A stretch of 64,000 bases of DNA from Lineus longissimus (lineage: Eukaryota > Nemertea > Pilidiophora > Heteronemertea > Lineidae): positions 15,659,998 through 15,723,997 of the forward strand of contig NC_088314.1 of assembly GCF_910592395.1 (NCBI RefSeq). Reading direction: 5' to 3'. The translations under genes and the position numbers were made by a program. Below the pieces are notes generated by a model. The model saw only the letters and a list, made by a program, of their open reading frames with translations, was not told the DNA's origin and did no database searches. Below are positions 1-11,362 of this stretch, one piece after another. Position 1 is the stretch's first letter. Every line of letters starts with the position of its first letter.

Positions 1-1231
1 CCAGTTTCGCTGCTTAGGTCAGCTTTGCCACCCGCCACCGCCTCTAAGTGATGTAATCGTTGAATTGGTCTCTTTAGTACGCCCTTCTTCGTCCTTACTG
101 CGACGGTCCTGCAGATTCCATCCTTTCCCATATAGACTTCATCCACCCGTCCTAGCAGCCAACTTCCTCTAGGTGTACGATCCTCAGATATCAGCATGAT
201 ACTTCCAACTTCTACCGGTGGCTTCTCAGTTTCCCACTTTTTCCTCACTGTAAGACTTGGTAGATATTCGTTTTGCCATCTCTTCCAGAAGTGATTGGCT
301 AACTTCTGTCTATACAAGTAGCGCTGCGTCACAATTGTATCAGCTGCCTCCCATGTTTCTTCTGCTACATCTGGTATTCCCATTAGCGGCCTTCCCAATG
401 CAAGATGAGCTGGCGTTAGAGGTTTCAGATCTCTACTATCATCACTTATGGTTGTCAACGGTCGAGAGTTGATCGCAGTTTCAACATCTGTCAAGACTGT
501 GTACAGCTCAGTGTATCTAAGAAGTGCCTTCCCTAACACTCTCCTCAATGACTCCTTGACTGACCGAACTAACCGCTCCCACCAGCCACCTCGCCATGGA
601 GCTCGCTCAACGATAAATTTCCATTCTATCCCCTTGGCAGCTAACTGCGTAGTCAAAGCATCTCTATCCAACTCTGTTTCTTTGATGCTGTTTGCCCTAA
701 CGAAGACCTTTTTGATGAAAGATCCTGCAGACTTGAATGTTCGCGCATTATCAGACAACATTGTGTTGCAGATCCCTCGGCGGTTAACCATTCTCCTAAA
801 TGCCTGAAGAAACTCGTCTGTTTTAGTCGATGAGTCAACTCTAGATGTACCATCCTCGACGTCGCACAGGTGAAGAGGCAAATATACACCTTCTCCGGCT
901 TGTCTTTTCCACGTACCTCGAGTACGTACAACGGCCCAGCAAAATCTACACCAACCACGGAGAAGGCAGGCGAAAAAGACACTCTATCTGAAGGAAGCGG
1001 CGCCATCTTCTGTTTGGATGGACATGCTCTTTGTACTTCACAGATAAGACATTTGTTTAGAATCCTCTTGACATCCCTCCTGACCTGAGTTACCCAAATC
1101 TTGCTTCTCAAGTTGGTTACAACTGTTTCCGATCCTGCATGCATGCACTCCTCATGCATGTCCATGACTATTTTGTCAACGATTGGATGGTTGTGCGGAA
1201 GTATCACTTGGTGCTTGGTCTCCTCTTTCAA
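1..1231 (-). pseudogene. BEL/Pao integrase and DUF5641 C-terminal domain, cut by window edge
   Basis: The frame 1231-653 has the H2C2 zinc-binding segment (H-E-E-C-M-H-A-G then C-L-I-C) and the first core Asp in V-G-V-D-F-A-G-P-L. The frame shifts near 790. From there to base 1 another minus frame carries the S-D-N second Asp (about 740), the W-W-E third acidic residue (about 590) and, at 1-190, a DUF5641 signature (P-R-G-x-W-x-L-G-R-V then R-P-I-Q-R-L-H-H-L-E). DDE residues are all recognisable but not in one frame. The protein runs past base 1. Confidence 0.88.
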
Positions 1232-2288
1232 CTCCGAGTTCTGTAACCTGCCGCCTACAGTCTGAGCACTTTGTTGACCTCGTCAAATTTGGGATCCAAA
1301 TTGTTGCCTTCTTCTCCTCTAGATCTTCACTCGACTCATCTGACAACTTTCCCTTGGGCCACATATCTGTCGACAATGGTAACCACTGAGGTCCACTCCA
1401 CCATTCCTCACGATTGACTAAGTCTTCTGCTGGCAATCCACGAGTCAGCAAATCGCTAGGATTATCTTCTCCTGGACAGTGTCTCCATAACTCAGGTTCC
1501 CAAGTCGTTTGGATTTCCTCCACTCTATTAGCTACAAACGTCTTCCAGATATGACTAGGCTTGCGTATCCAAGCAAGTGTTACTGTACTGTCTGTCCACA
1601 TTGTAACTCTGTCTATGTTTCTTGATAGTGACTCCTTGACGAACTTAACTAATCTTGTATTTACTACAGCTGCTAGAAGTTCAAGTCTAGGTAGTGACAC
1701 TTTCTTCACTGGCGCTACTTTTGACTTTGACATCACCAATCTTGCTGCGGTGTACCCATTCTGGTCTACCACTCTGATGTATACCGCTGCTCCGTACGCC
1801 TTCTCTGATGCGTCTCCAAATCCATGAAGTTCAATGCTTGAGATTTCTCCTAGTCCCAGGGGTAAACATCGGGGAATCTCCAATTGATCCAACTCCTTTA
1901 GCTCTCCTTTCCATATGCGCCATTTCTGTGCTGTTGTCTCATCCAATGTATCATCCCAGCCTAAACCCTTCTGCCATAACTCTTGGAAAAGCAACTTTGC
2001 TCTGATGACATAAGGTGATAGCATTCCCATGATATCAAATATTTTTGATGCGATACTTAAGAGACTCCGTTTTGTTTCAGGATCCTCCAAGTCAATCAAA
2101 GTCTTCACCGTTGGGAAGCGGAAGGTGTCATCTGACGTATTCCATGCAATTCCTAGTGTCTTTAGTGACTCACCCGTGCTCATGTCAATCACAGCGGATG
2201 GAGCTCTATCCTGAGGTTCTATTTGTTCCATAACTTCTTTGGAGTTACTAGCCCACTTTGTCAAATCAAAACCACCATCTCTCATCAA
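1176..2288 (-). pseudogene. BEL/Pao RT thumb, connection and RNase H
   Basis: 370 residues begin in the RT thumb and run through the Pao connection domain (Peptidase_A17-type annotation in databases) to RNase H. RNase H residues: G-F-G-D-A-S at 156-161 (first Asp), R-L-E-L-L-A-A at 201-207 (catalytic Glu), W-T-D-S-T at 231-235 (Asp) and N-P-S-D-L near 276-280 (last Asp). All four acidic positions are therefore present. The C-terminal ~30 residues are out of frame with the integrase that overlaps at 1231, marking another frameshift. Confidence 0.88.
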
Positions 2289-2947
2289 ATCCTTTGATCT
2301 GTCTTCAGGTCTAAAGCTTGTGGGACTCCAGCTGCTCCCGACAGGCAGTCGTCAACATACATATTGTCTTGGATCTCTCTTGCCGCTTGCGGGTAAACCT
2401 TCTCAAGCCTTCGAGTGTGATGCTTCTCGGTCGCTATGGCAAGAAATGGACTCGCATTTACCCCAAATGTGACTCGGTTCATTCTGTAGATCTCTGGAGG
2501 CCGGTCTGAGTTCCCATCTCTCCATAGGTATCGATGCACGTCACGATCCTCCTCTCTAATCTTGATTTGAAGAAACATCTTCTTCACGTCTGCCATCAAT
2601 GCGATGTTGTTCATACGAAATCGCAGCAATACGGCGACAAGGTTTGGCTGTAAGGCGGGACCTTGGTGTAGGCAATCGTTCAATGACACGCCATGCTTAT
2701 CACGTGCCGATGCATCGAATACGATTCTTGTCTTGGTTGTAGTTTTATCCTCTCTTACCACTGCATGATGAGGAAGGTAGTAGACAGTCTTGGCCGGATC
2801 AGCGTCACTCTTGACCTTTTCCAAAAAAACCATGTTTTCATACTGCTCTATCGCTTCCTTGTAGTTCAAACTGCTTTGATTGCCAACTTTTAATCTTCTT
2901 TCGACTGACTCCAATCTCCGCAGCGCCTGGCTGTAATTATCCTTCAA
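2285..2947 (-). pseudogene. BEL/Pao reverse transcriptase
   Basis: 220 codons cover most of the RT fingers and palm. Visible motifs: K-T-R-I-V-F-D-A-S at residues 72-80, motif A M-A-D-V-K-K-M-F (118-125, catalytic Asp 120), the F-G-V-N-A-S-P-F block (161-168) and Y-V-D-D at 197-200 with the other catalytic pair. The pattern Y-V-D-D-C-L is usual for Pao. The frame ends 20 residues after the YVDD box at a frameshift near 2300, where the coding sense moves to the frame of the next entry. The upstream boundary is the TAA at 2984. Confidence 0.9.
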
Positions 2948-2983
2948 TTGTGGACAATTCTCTTTCCACGGTATCCCAACCGT

Positions 2984-3817
2984 TTAACGTTCTCCATCAA
3001 AAGACAGGCAGTCCTCAAACGTCTTTATAGCATCCCTATCTTCAACAGACATTTTCGCGCATTGGTCATTCACAATACCAATAGATTCCAACTCCCAAAA
3101 CCGTTGAAGCTCGAATGCAACATTCTCCGTTTTGGTGGCGACAAACATGGACGTAGTAACTGGCGCTTTCTCCTGGGAACCAGCGGGACCACAAAGTACC
3201 CATCCAAGGCTGGTTTTAACTGCAGTAGGTGTTCCTGGGGGTCCCTTCTTAACAGCTCCATCTACCAGTAGGTAATAATAGTCGGCTCCAATCAAGACAT
3301 CAATTTCTCCATCGAGCGGATATGATTCTGCAAATGCAAGTCCTCTCAGGTGTTGATATCTCTCAACTCTCACATCAACCAAGTCCAGTTTTGCACAAAT
3401 CTCTTCGATGGCCAGGACTTCAACTTGAATATCTGCAATTGACTGCTTGATTCTCGGCATACTTTTCGTTTTACTAGTCTGTCCTCCTAGGGTTGCAATG
3501 CTCAAGAGTTCATTTGGGCCAGTAATCCCCAAAGAGTCGACAATCTGTTTTCTAACATATGATCTTTGGCTATCAGGGTCTAGCAACACTCGGACTGGAA
3601 CTCTTGATCCATCCTCTGTAATCACAGTTGTCTGTGCAGTCTGTAACAACACCTCAGTAGTTTTGGATGGACCTGCCGCAACAAATCCACTAATGGTCAC
3701 GTTCTTCTTGTCGCTTTCCTGAGATTTATTGTGGAGTAGACGATGATGTTTTCTTCCACATCCGTCAATGGGGCAAGTCGGCGAATTGCAGGATTTAACT
3801 GAATGGTTGAAATTCAT
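2984..3817 (-). pseudogene. BEL/Pao aspartic protease region (DUF1758-like), altered active site
   Basis: The 277-residue frame starts with Cys/His-rich sequence (residues 10-30) continuing the gag zinc-binding region, then the retropepsin-like domain. The catalytic loop at residues 78-85 reads LLDPDSQR where the family has D-S/T-G-S-Q. The Asp is kept (D80) but the next two positions are P and D, which would be expected to abolish the flap/dimer geometry. A typical Pao L-I-G-x-D motif follows (VLIGADYYY). An in-frame TAA at 2984-2986 separates it from the RT frame just downstream; protease and RT are in the same register, so the stop is a nonsense mutation. Confidence 0.8.
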
Positions 3818-3862
3818 TACTCTCAGGCAGTTGTAACAAAGCTTGTTCCGCTTTGCTAAATC

Positions 3863-4213
3863 TCAACGTTCGTTGACTGTCTTCTTCTTGGCTTCTTTAC
3901 AGTCCCAAGCCTCATGTCCGCTTCTAGTGCAAAACCCGCAACTGATGCTCCTTGTGCCGCCTAGAAGTGCTGATGCTGTGAATTCTTTGCTCTTGTTACC
4001 CGTATGGTAACCCTGGTTATACCTCGACTGTTTCCCTGGTCCATGCTGTTTATCAACTGGCTTGTTCCCAGCTGATGCTCCTGAAGTCCTCCCTTGCTTC
4101 CTTAGACAAAACCTGGTTATGTAGGAACTGGAAGATTGAATTGACTGTGATATCATCATCATCAATATCTGCTGTGTGTAACTCCCATTTCTCTGTAAGC
4201 TCTGGACTCATCT
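3863..4213 (-). pseudogene. BEL/Pao gag C-terminal region with CCHC zinc knuckle
   Basis: Reading through this interval on the minus strand gives a basic, Gly/Lys-rich stretch followed by a CCHC knuckle of spacing C-x2-C-x4-H-x4-C (CGFCTRSGHEAWDC), the nucleic-acid-binding end of Gag. An in-frame TGA sits about ten codons after the knuckle, near 3863. Downstream of that stop the same frame continues with a second cysteine cluster (CYNC), so the stop is a mutation. The frame changes near 4200 relative to the upstream gag. Confidence 0.75.
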
Positions 4214-5044
4214 TCATTTCAAGCACGGAATTACCAGCATTCGAACGTTTTCATCTGTTGAGTCAAATCCCATGGCTTCCAAGGCACGCACCCTATTCTG
4301 TAGCAAGTCGTGGAGTTCGCGCAATGACGTAGCTTTCTCAGAATCCTTACAGGTTGCTGTGACAATGGACTTCACCAGTGATGAGACGATCTGACGTTTG
4401 CGACCAAATCTTTGACAGAGTACCTTTACTGCATGTTGATAGTTGACTTCTGTCACTTCAAATCCCTCTATAGATTTTAGAGCAGCTCCTTTCAAGGATG
4501 ATCTCAAATAAGCAAACTTCTGTACACCAGATAATCCCTCATTTGCATGCACTGCACAAGTGAACAAGTCCCAAAACGCTGTAAACTGCAGCATATCTCC
4601 ATTAAACGTAGGCAAATCCAATCTTGGCAGCTTTATTGCCCCTGCATTCCTGCTTCTGCTTGTTAAGTGGTGTACACTCTGATCGGATGAGGAACTTGAC
4701 CGTGAAACTTCTGCTTCAACTTCTTTTATATAGCTCGTTGCTTTATCATCAACACGCCTAAATTCCCGGTGAAACATGCTTATGTTCTGACATTCATCCT
4801 CTACCTCTTCTTCTGACAAGATATCTAAAATGTCACTTCTGACCTTGACGTATTCTTTCTTGAGTTGTCGTAATTCCTGCAGTCTAGATTCTACAACTAC
4901 GACGTTTCCTGTTCCCAATGTGAGTTTCAGGACATCCTCTTTGATTTGCTCAAAATCAAGACGAAATATCCTCTCGTGTCTCCTCATCAGAGAAGCAGGT
5001 GGCGCTGATCCACTCTGACTTTCACGATCGTCGGCTTCACCCAT
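4214..5044 (-). pseudogene. BEL/Pao gag, N-terminal part (DUF1759-like)
   Basis: The 276-residue frame begins MGEADD. Residues 40-110 are a charged, probably helical segment. From about residue 139 (IKLPRLDLPTFNGD) to 255 it has the DUF1759 signature: a P-x-F-x-G-D block, F-W-D-L-F, a K-F-x-Y-L-R-S-x-L-x-G-A-A block and L-x-x-R-F-G-R. Gag forms the capsid of the retroelement particle. The frame closes at 4214 inside a region whose coding sense continues in another frame, so this is a truncated gag made by a frameshift, not the natural end. The start is the first ATG of the open frame. Confidence 0.85.
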
Positions 5045-6242
5045 GCAATGTGTTTTACTCAGATTCTAGTATACTAAAACTGTCTGTTCTCAAATCAAAT
5101 GAAGATTTATCATCAGATGATTCTCCTTTCACTTAATAAATGTCACTTCCTGCAAATAACTTGACTCAATGTTATTCAACGGCAATTCACTAAATGTCAC
5201 TCAGTCAATCCCATATATATTCAAATATAGGCACACAAGTCTCTTTTGAAGGAATGACGGTAGTTCACTATTTCGAGAATTATAACACAATACCGCACAT
5301 GTATCGACAATTATGAAAACTCGACGTTCACTGCATGGTCTCAAAATATAGCTTCTTCATAAATAAAAGTCCAATTGACTACTATTATGACCCTATATCT
5401 TACTCTATAAAATGCAGTGGTAATATTACTGAATCAACATGAACGTTTAGGCCTACTACAATTAATAAGTATCCAATCACAATTCAATTTCAGCTCACTT
5501 TACGTATGGGCATACAGGTACCATTTACACTGTACGCATGGTCTGACTATAGTTCGTACAACTCTTTAATGTGTACTTGTTTTAACACACAAATGCTGCA
5601 ATTTTTGGTCTTCATTGACACACCCTATTTGTGACAACAATCCTGACGACAATGACAACGTAAGGTGACCAAGTTTCTTTGAACATGAATCTTTTATCTA
5701 TTCAAATTCATCTATATCTGCCACTAGTCCAAGAGGCTCGCAATTAGCCACTTTTCAATCAATTTACCAAACTATACCGATACCAATATGTATCCGGTCG
5801 GAGAGACCATGTCGCAGCCCGTAGCCGGCGGAGGACAAAAAACAACTATACGTGGCGGATATAGTAAAACAAAAGAATACAATTCACAAATCATTTAATT
5901 GTCATTATATACACATTACACATTACACATTACACATTACTCACGTAAAGGCCTCGCGTGCTAGCTTTATAATTAAGCGGAAAAATGCGGTATAATGCGG
6001 TTAGGCGGCGCAGGATGTTCTTGCGTTAAAGATTCGCCATGTTGTTCAAGTGAGTTTTTTTGTTGCGACGTCAAAACGTCGTAACGTCTAAACAATAAAG
6101 AAACGCGCAATCCGCGGCCAACAATAAACACAAACTTCGCGTCACGGATGACGTCACATATAATGTCCGTAGATGACGTCATAATACTCATAGCAAGTGC
6201 GCATGCGTACTTAGACATACCGCCGCGCGGTGTATTGATCAT
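5045..6242 (-). other. BEL/Pao leader and probable 5' LTR region; no gene seen
   Basis: AT-rich sequence upstream of gag. It should hold the untranslated leader and 5' LTR of the BEL element, but the 3' LTR is outside the window, so LTR borders cannot be set. A short tandem run of ACACATT units sits at 5914-5940. No credible coding sequence. Confidence 0.4.
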
Positions 6243-6959
6243 GGTCTCACTAGCCAGTGGTGATCAGGTCAACACTGGTCCCCCTTAAAAAAAAAGTTCT
6301 TCAATCTCAGGCGATTACCATGGATACAGATGAGCCTATCATATCGCTATTGCTGCATGTTCAAATGTCGGTGTCCTGGGTATTTTGTGAAGAGGTAGCT
6401 CTGACGATTATTTGAGGAAAATATCAGCTTCTTCTGTGCACGTCCACAGTGACCAGGCCTCGCATGCTATGTATAGCTCAATCGGATGTTGACATGAACT
6501 GGTTCCTGTCAGAGTGCACATGTTCTCAAGGTGAGACTTCGCGGTCAAAATGCTCAAAGAAAAGCCGCAACAGCACCCTATTTTGGTATCAAAATTTAAA
6601 ATTGTTATTATTTGGCTTTCTCAAGGTGATCAGTAGAAGTTTATAAAACTATTATTTCACCATCCATGTTAATTGTCAAGTTATAAGGCGGCAAGGTGAA
6701 ATTTTCAAAATTTTCATCGATGTACAGGGTGTCTCATGTATTGTGCTGCCCCCATGTTCTCATGACTGAATTACTTGATAACAATGAAAGCTGGCCAGAT
6801 GTATTCTAGAAGCGACAAGCTATTCAGAAATGTATAGGTTTATGTGTGAGAGTGATATACTGCCAGGTCCACAGCCGCTGGAACAGGGGTATGCATGAAA
6901 TGACGTCGCGCCATTTGTGGAGCCAGGTAGGCCCGGCCATTGCACTGGCTAGTGAGACC
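6243..6959. mobile_element. 717-bp inverted-repeat element, copy 1
   Basis: Begins GGTCTCACTAGCCAGT (6243-6258) and ends with its exact reverse complement (6944-6959). No transposase ORF; non-autonomous DNA transposon by structure. The right flank is TTAA; the left flank (…GATCAT) is not. A ~97% identical copy lies at 7668-8384. Confidence 0.75.
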
Positions 6960-7667
6960 TTAATCAAAATACCAAAAAAAGTGAAATCATAAAATATGAT
7001 AATAAATGTCATTTTGAACATCATTTGACTTCATCGAATGCATTCGGGTGGATAAAGATGCTTTCATCTCAGTTCATGGACCAAAAAGGCCTCCACAGCT
7101 GAGGTGTGCTGTTACTCGAATTCCCTCTGAATTCCGCTTTCTGAACGAATTTGAAAATGGGTGAAGTGCTGAGTTTGCCTATGATTTTGAATGGATCACC
7201 ACTGGAAGCTATTCTTGTTGGACCTGTCATGTAGGACACCAAAATGTTTGTATCAATCCAGATTTTCATATTTTGTTGTAAAAAGGGGAAATATGAGACT
7301 GCATGTTACCATTAATCAAAATACCCAAAAAAGTGAAATCATAAAATATGATAATAAATGTCATTTTGAACATCATTTGACTTCATCGAATGCATTCGGG
7401 TGGATAAAGATGCTTTCATCTCAGTTCATGGACCAAAAAGGCCTCCACAGCTGAGGTGTGCTGTTACTCGAATTCCCTCTGAATTCCGCTTTCTGAACGA
7501 ATTTGAAAATGGGTGAAGTGCTGAGTTTGCCTATGATGTTGAATGGATCACCACTGGAAGCTATTCTTGTTGGACCTGTCATGTAGGACACCAAAATGTT
7601 TGTATCAATCCAGATTTTCATATTTTGTTGTAAAAAGGGGAAATATGAGACTGCATGTTACCATTAA
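6960..7667. repeat. 352-bp tandem duplication between two inverted-repeat elements
   Basis: Two direct copies, 6960-7311 and 7312-7663, nearly identical, each beginning TTAATCAAAATACC. A terminal TTAA closes the second copy (7664-7667) before the next 717-bp element. The flanking elements therefore abut TTAA on their inner sides, as if both were inserted at TTAA sites of a longer tandem array. Confidence 0.8.
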
Positions 7668-8384
7668 GGTCTCACTAGCCAGTTGTGATCAGGTCAACAT
7701 TGGTCCCCCTTAAACAAAAAGTTCTTCAATCTCAGGCGATTACCATGGATACAGATGAGCCTATCATATCGCTATTGCTGCATGTTCAAATGTCGGTGTC
7801 CTGGGTATTTTGTGAAGAGGTAGCTCTGACGATTATTTGAGGAAAATATCAGCTTCTTCTGTGCACGTCCGCAGTGACCAGGCCTCGCATGCTATGTATA
7901 GCTCAATCGGATGTTGACATGAACTGGTTCCTGTCAGAGTGCACATGTTCTCAAGGTGAGACTTCGCGGTCAAAATGCTCAAAGAAAAGCCGCAACAGCA
8001 CCCTATTTTGGTATCAACATTTAAAATTGTTATTATTTGGCTTTCTCAAGGTGATAAGTAGAAGTTTATAAAAATATTATTTCACCATCCATGTTAATTG
8101 TCAAGTTATAAGGCGGCAAGGTGAAATTTTCAAAATTTTCATCGATGTACAGGGTGTCTCATGTATTGTGCTGCCCCCATGTTCTCATGACTGAATTACT
8201 TAATAACAATGAAAGCTGGCCAGATGTATTCTGGAAGCGACAAGCTATTCAGAAATGTATAGGTTTATGTGTGAGAGTGATATACTGCAAGGTCGACAGC
8301 CACTTGAACAGGGGTATGCATGAAATGACGTCGCGCCATTTGTGGAGCCAGGTAGGCCCGGCCATTGCACTGGCTAGTGAGACC
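7668..8384. mobile_element. 717-bp inverted-repeat element, copy 2
   Basis: Same GGTCTCACTAGCCAGT ends as the copy at 6243 (left end 7668, right end 8384) and the same interior with scattered substitutions. Left flank TTAA, right flank CATGG. No coding sequence for a transposase. Confidence 0.75.
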
Positions 8385-8761
8385 CATGGAGGAATCGTCG
8401 CGGCTTCTGAATGAGTCGCCCGTATTTGGAACGGATCGGAACAAAGACATTTGCTTTGTAGCAATACTTATGACCTGCAGTCCAAATTTAGTTATCATCT
8501 CTTTTACCTCTGATGACTGGTCTACGATCTATTCTGAAATGTTTTGAGGTTTTTCGCAGAATTCACCTCAGTCACATTTAGACCGGCAGCCCAGGGCCCT
8601 CGGGTTAGTTGAACTAGGTACCAATACCTGAGTGTGGGAGTGGGTAAAGGGTCATCTTAGATGAATAGATGTGGCAGTCTGCCGGGTACCCCCCGTTGCA
8701 TGTGGGTCTGGGGACCCCCCCCCAAAAAAAACCCCTAAAAATGGTCCCAAGATAGTAGACT

Positions 8762-10275
8762 GAGATACCACTTGTAACCAATAACACTCTGTGCTTACTA
8801 CTAAATATTCATCAAAAGTGCTAGAGACAGACATTTTTCGCGTCGCTAAGGGTCCGCCAGACCCCCCAAAAAGGGCCCAAAAAATGGGATAGCATAGACG
8901 AGCGAGATACCAAGTAAAATTAATGTCAAATGATTAAGCACTGTCCACTGTGTGTAAAACAGGTTACCCCAGATAAATTTTCCGTTGCACAAGCAGTACC
9001 AGACACCCCCAAGAATTGATCCCTCGCCCCCAGAGTCCAACTAGGCTTGCTTAGATATTGTAGGTACCAGCTGAAACCAGATTTAAATGATCAAGCACAC
9101 CATTGGGAATACAGAATTATCAATGGCAGACAAAATGTTTATTGTAGCGACCCTGCCAGACCCCCCCAAATAGGCCCTGGGGTACAACTAGGCTAGCCTG
9201 GATATTGCAGGTACCAGCTGAAACCAAGTTTAAATGATCAAGCACATCATAGGGAATGCAAAATTATCAACGACAGACAAAATGTCCATTGTTATGACCC
9301 TGCCAGACCCCAATAGGCTCTGGGGTACAACTTGGCTAGCCCAGATATTGTAAGTCTGATGTGGTCGTTAGATGTATACAAAACTACAAGTATCTGAGAC
9401 AAACTAAAACATATATTTATTTCAAACATCTAGCTACATGATGGCAATGATGCAGGCAAGGTGATAAAAAAGACATATTGAGAAGTATGATCTCATCAGT
9501 GAGTAAAACTGCTGGGTTGAGATACCACTTGTAACCAATAACACTCTGTGCTTACTACTAAACATTCATCAAAAGTGCTAGAGCCAGACATTTTTCGCGT
9601 CGCTAAGGGTCCGCCAGACCCCCCAAAAAGGGCCCAAAAAATGGGATAGCATAGACGAGCGAGATACCAAGTAAAATTAATGTCAAATGATTAAGCACTG
9701 TCCACTGTGTGTAAAACAGGTTACCCCAGATAAATTTTCCGTTGCACAAGCAGTACCAGACACCCCCAAGAATTGATCCCTCGCCCCCAGAGTCCAACTA
9801 GGCTTGCTTAGATATTGTAGGTACCAGCTGAAACCAGATTTAAATGATCAAGCACACCATTGGGAATACAGAATCATCAATGGCAGACAAAATGTTTATC
9901 GTAGCGACCCTGCCAGACCCCCCAAATAGGCCCTGGGGTACAACTAGGCTAGCCTGGATATTGCAGGTACCAGCTGAAACCAAGTTTAAATGATCAAGCA
10001 CATCATAGGGAATGCAAAATTATCAACGACAGACAAAATGTCCATTGTTATGACCCTGCCAGACCCCAATAGGCTCTGGGGTACAACTTGGCTAGCCCAG
10101 ATATTGTAAGTCTGATGTGGTCGTTAGATGTATACAAAACTACAAGTATCTGAGACAAACTAAAACATATATTTATTTCAAACATCTAGCTACATGATGG
10201 CAATGATGCAGGCAAGGTGATAAAAAAAACATATTGAGAAGTATGATCTCATCAGTGAGTAAAACTGCTGGGTCC
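8762..10275. repeat. 757-bp tandem duplication with internal ~130-bp subrepeats
   Basis: 8762-9518 is repeated almost exactly at 9519-10275 (offset 757). Inside each unit a ~130-bp module containing GACCCTGCCAGACCCC and CAGCTGAAACCA recurs two to three times with divergence. The 757-bp copies are far more alike than the subrepeats, so the large duplication is recent. Confidence 0.85.
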
Positions 10276-10542
10276 GGTTTCTCAAAACCTCTGTTAGCCC
10301 TTACCACAATCGTTTATCCTCCATTTAGCGGTGCTTTTTTCAGTTAAAGGAATTATGGCATTCCAATTAAGATAAGAGAGGGGTAAAATTGTCATTATTG
10401 AACAGACCCTCAAAACCTGTTTTCTGCATCCAAAATTAACCAAGGGTTAATGCCTGATTTGTTACAACAGGTTAGGGCTAAAACCACTGTTTCGCCCTAA
10501 CGACTGTTTAACTTAATAGAGGCTTTGAGCAACTGGGCCCTG
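10269..10542. mobile_element. MITE with GGGCCC…TTCAAA-type ends
   Basis: The left end GGGTCCGGTTTCTCAAAACC is mirrored by GGCTTTGAGCAACTGGGCCC at the right. Length ~270 bp, no ORF. The ends resemble those of the second MITE at 39,099-39,259, so they appear to be one family. Confidence 0.6.
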
Positions 10543-10864
10543 AATGGGTAAGATACATGTAAAAGACAGAGCAAAACAGGCACGACAGGAAATTAACTAT
10601 TATGCATTATACTGAGCACTTTAGAACTGTCCACAAATATGAAATTCCCAACAACGCCTTTGACAAATGAAGTGATAATTGCACAATGAACAACGTGAAA
10701 AACTTCGAAGAAATAATGGCGAACATTATTGCTGGCAGTAGTAGTTCCATAGCATCAAAAAAAGACTAGTCATTTTGACTGAATATAAAAACAATTACAC
10801 ACACACAAAAATACATAATGGGGAACTTTGTTGCTACATGTAGCAGCAGTAGTTCAATCAACAT

Positions 10865-10950
10865 AACATTATATACTATGATAGTCCCTTTAACTGATTG
10901 TCATTTCATTATATACCATGATAGTCCCTTTAACTGATTGTCATGTCATT
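10865..10950. repeat. Two-copy ~41-bp tandem repeat
   Basis: A unit containing CATGATAGTCCCTTTAACTG occurs twice in succession with two or three substitutions. Confidence 0.7.
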
Positions 10951-11001
10951 GACAATTTATAATTCGAAGGGGCTACCCAAAAGACAGACAGCAGAGCTGT
11001 T

Positions 11002-11362
11002 CTTACATCTCACTTTCGCTGTCTGAGTCATCACTCCATTGTTTTCCAGAATCCGTGTCAATGACAGTATCATCATCATCCACGTCTTCTGTTTGCCCGT
11101 CGGCGTCTTCATCAGTATTCTCAGATTCCTCACTCCTACGATCACCTCCAAAAAGGTTGTCAGGTTCTGCAGGCCCAGGATACCAATCAGGTGTATAATA
11201 TCCATGTTCATCCTTCCATCCGTACTGCAGTGGATCCAAATCATGATCTGGTTGTGGAGAGTCCGCATTACCCCAGACAATAGATACATAATGTGCACGG
11301 CGAGTCTTATTTGACAGAGCTTTTCCACACGGTGGTAGTAGCGCACAGTCAAGCTTTTACGA
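11002..11362 (-). pseudogene. C-terminal remnant of a transposon-encoded protein, acidic tail
   Basis: The minus frame is open from 11362 to a stop at 11002. It reads L-L-P-P-C-x-x-A-L, then R-A-H-Y-V-x-I-V-W, then Y-G-W followed by W-Y-P-G-P, and ends in a very acidic tail of about 45 residues (EESENTDEDADG…). The LPPC/RAxY/GW arrangement recurs at the C-termini of proteins encoded by repeats in marine invertebrate genomes (recalled, not searched). There is a stop just upstream at 11362 and no plausible N-terminus, so this is a fragment of the element's former ORF. An ATG at 11239 would give a 78-residue product. Confidence 0.45.

Larger units (their letters stand above)
1..5044 (-). mobile_element. 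BEL/Pao LTR retrotransposon, decayed, cut by left window edge
   Basis: On the minus strand the interval encodes, in order, a DUF1759-type gag, a zinc knuckle, a retropepsin-like domain, reverse transcriptase, RNase H, integrase and a DUF5641-type C-terminal domain. That order (protease-RT-RH-IN) with a DUF1759 gag is diagnostic of the BEL/Pao group. The reading frame is broken by in-frame stops near 2984 and 3863 and by frame changes near 790, 2300 and 4200, so this copy cannot make full-length Gag-Pol. The 3' LTR lies beyond base 1, so the LTR pair cannot be checked here. Confidence 0.93.

Noticed and set aside
257-4332. Plus-strand open frames across the BEL element
   Set aside because: They lie opposite clear minus-strand protease, RT, RNase H and integrase motifs and have no domains of their own.
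6449-8071. Identical 65-codon frames at 6449 and 7874 as a duplicated gene
   Set aside because: They are inside the two copies of the 717-bp inverted-repeat element; identity reflects the repeat, and no start context or domain supports coding.
8846-9797. Identical 64-codon minus frames at 8846 and 9603
   Set aside because: They are copies of the 757-bp tandem unit; no evidence of coding.
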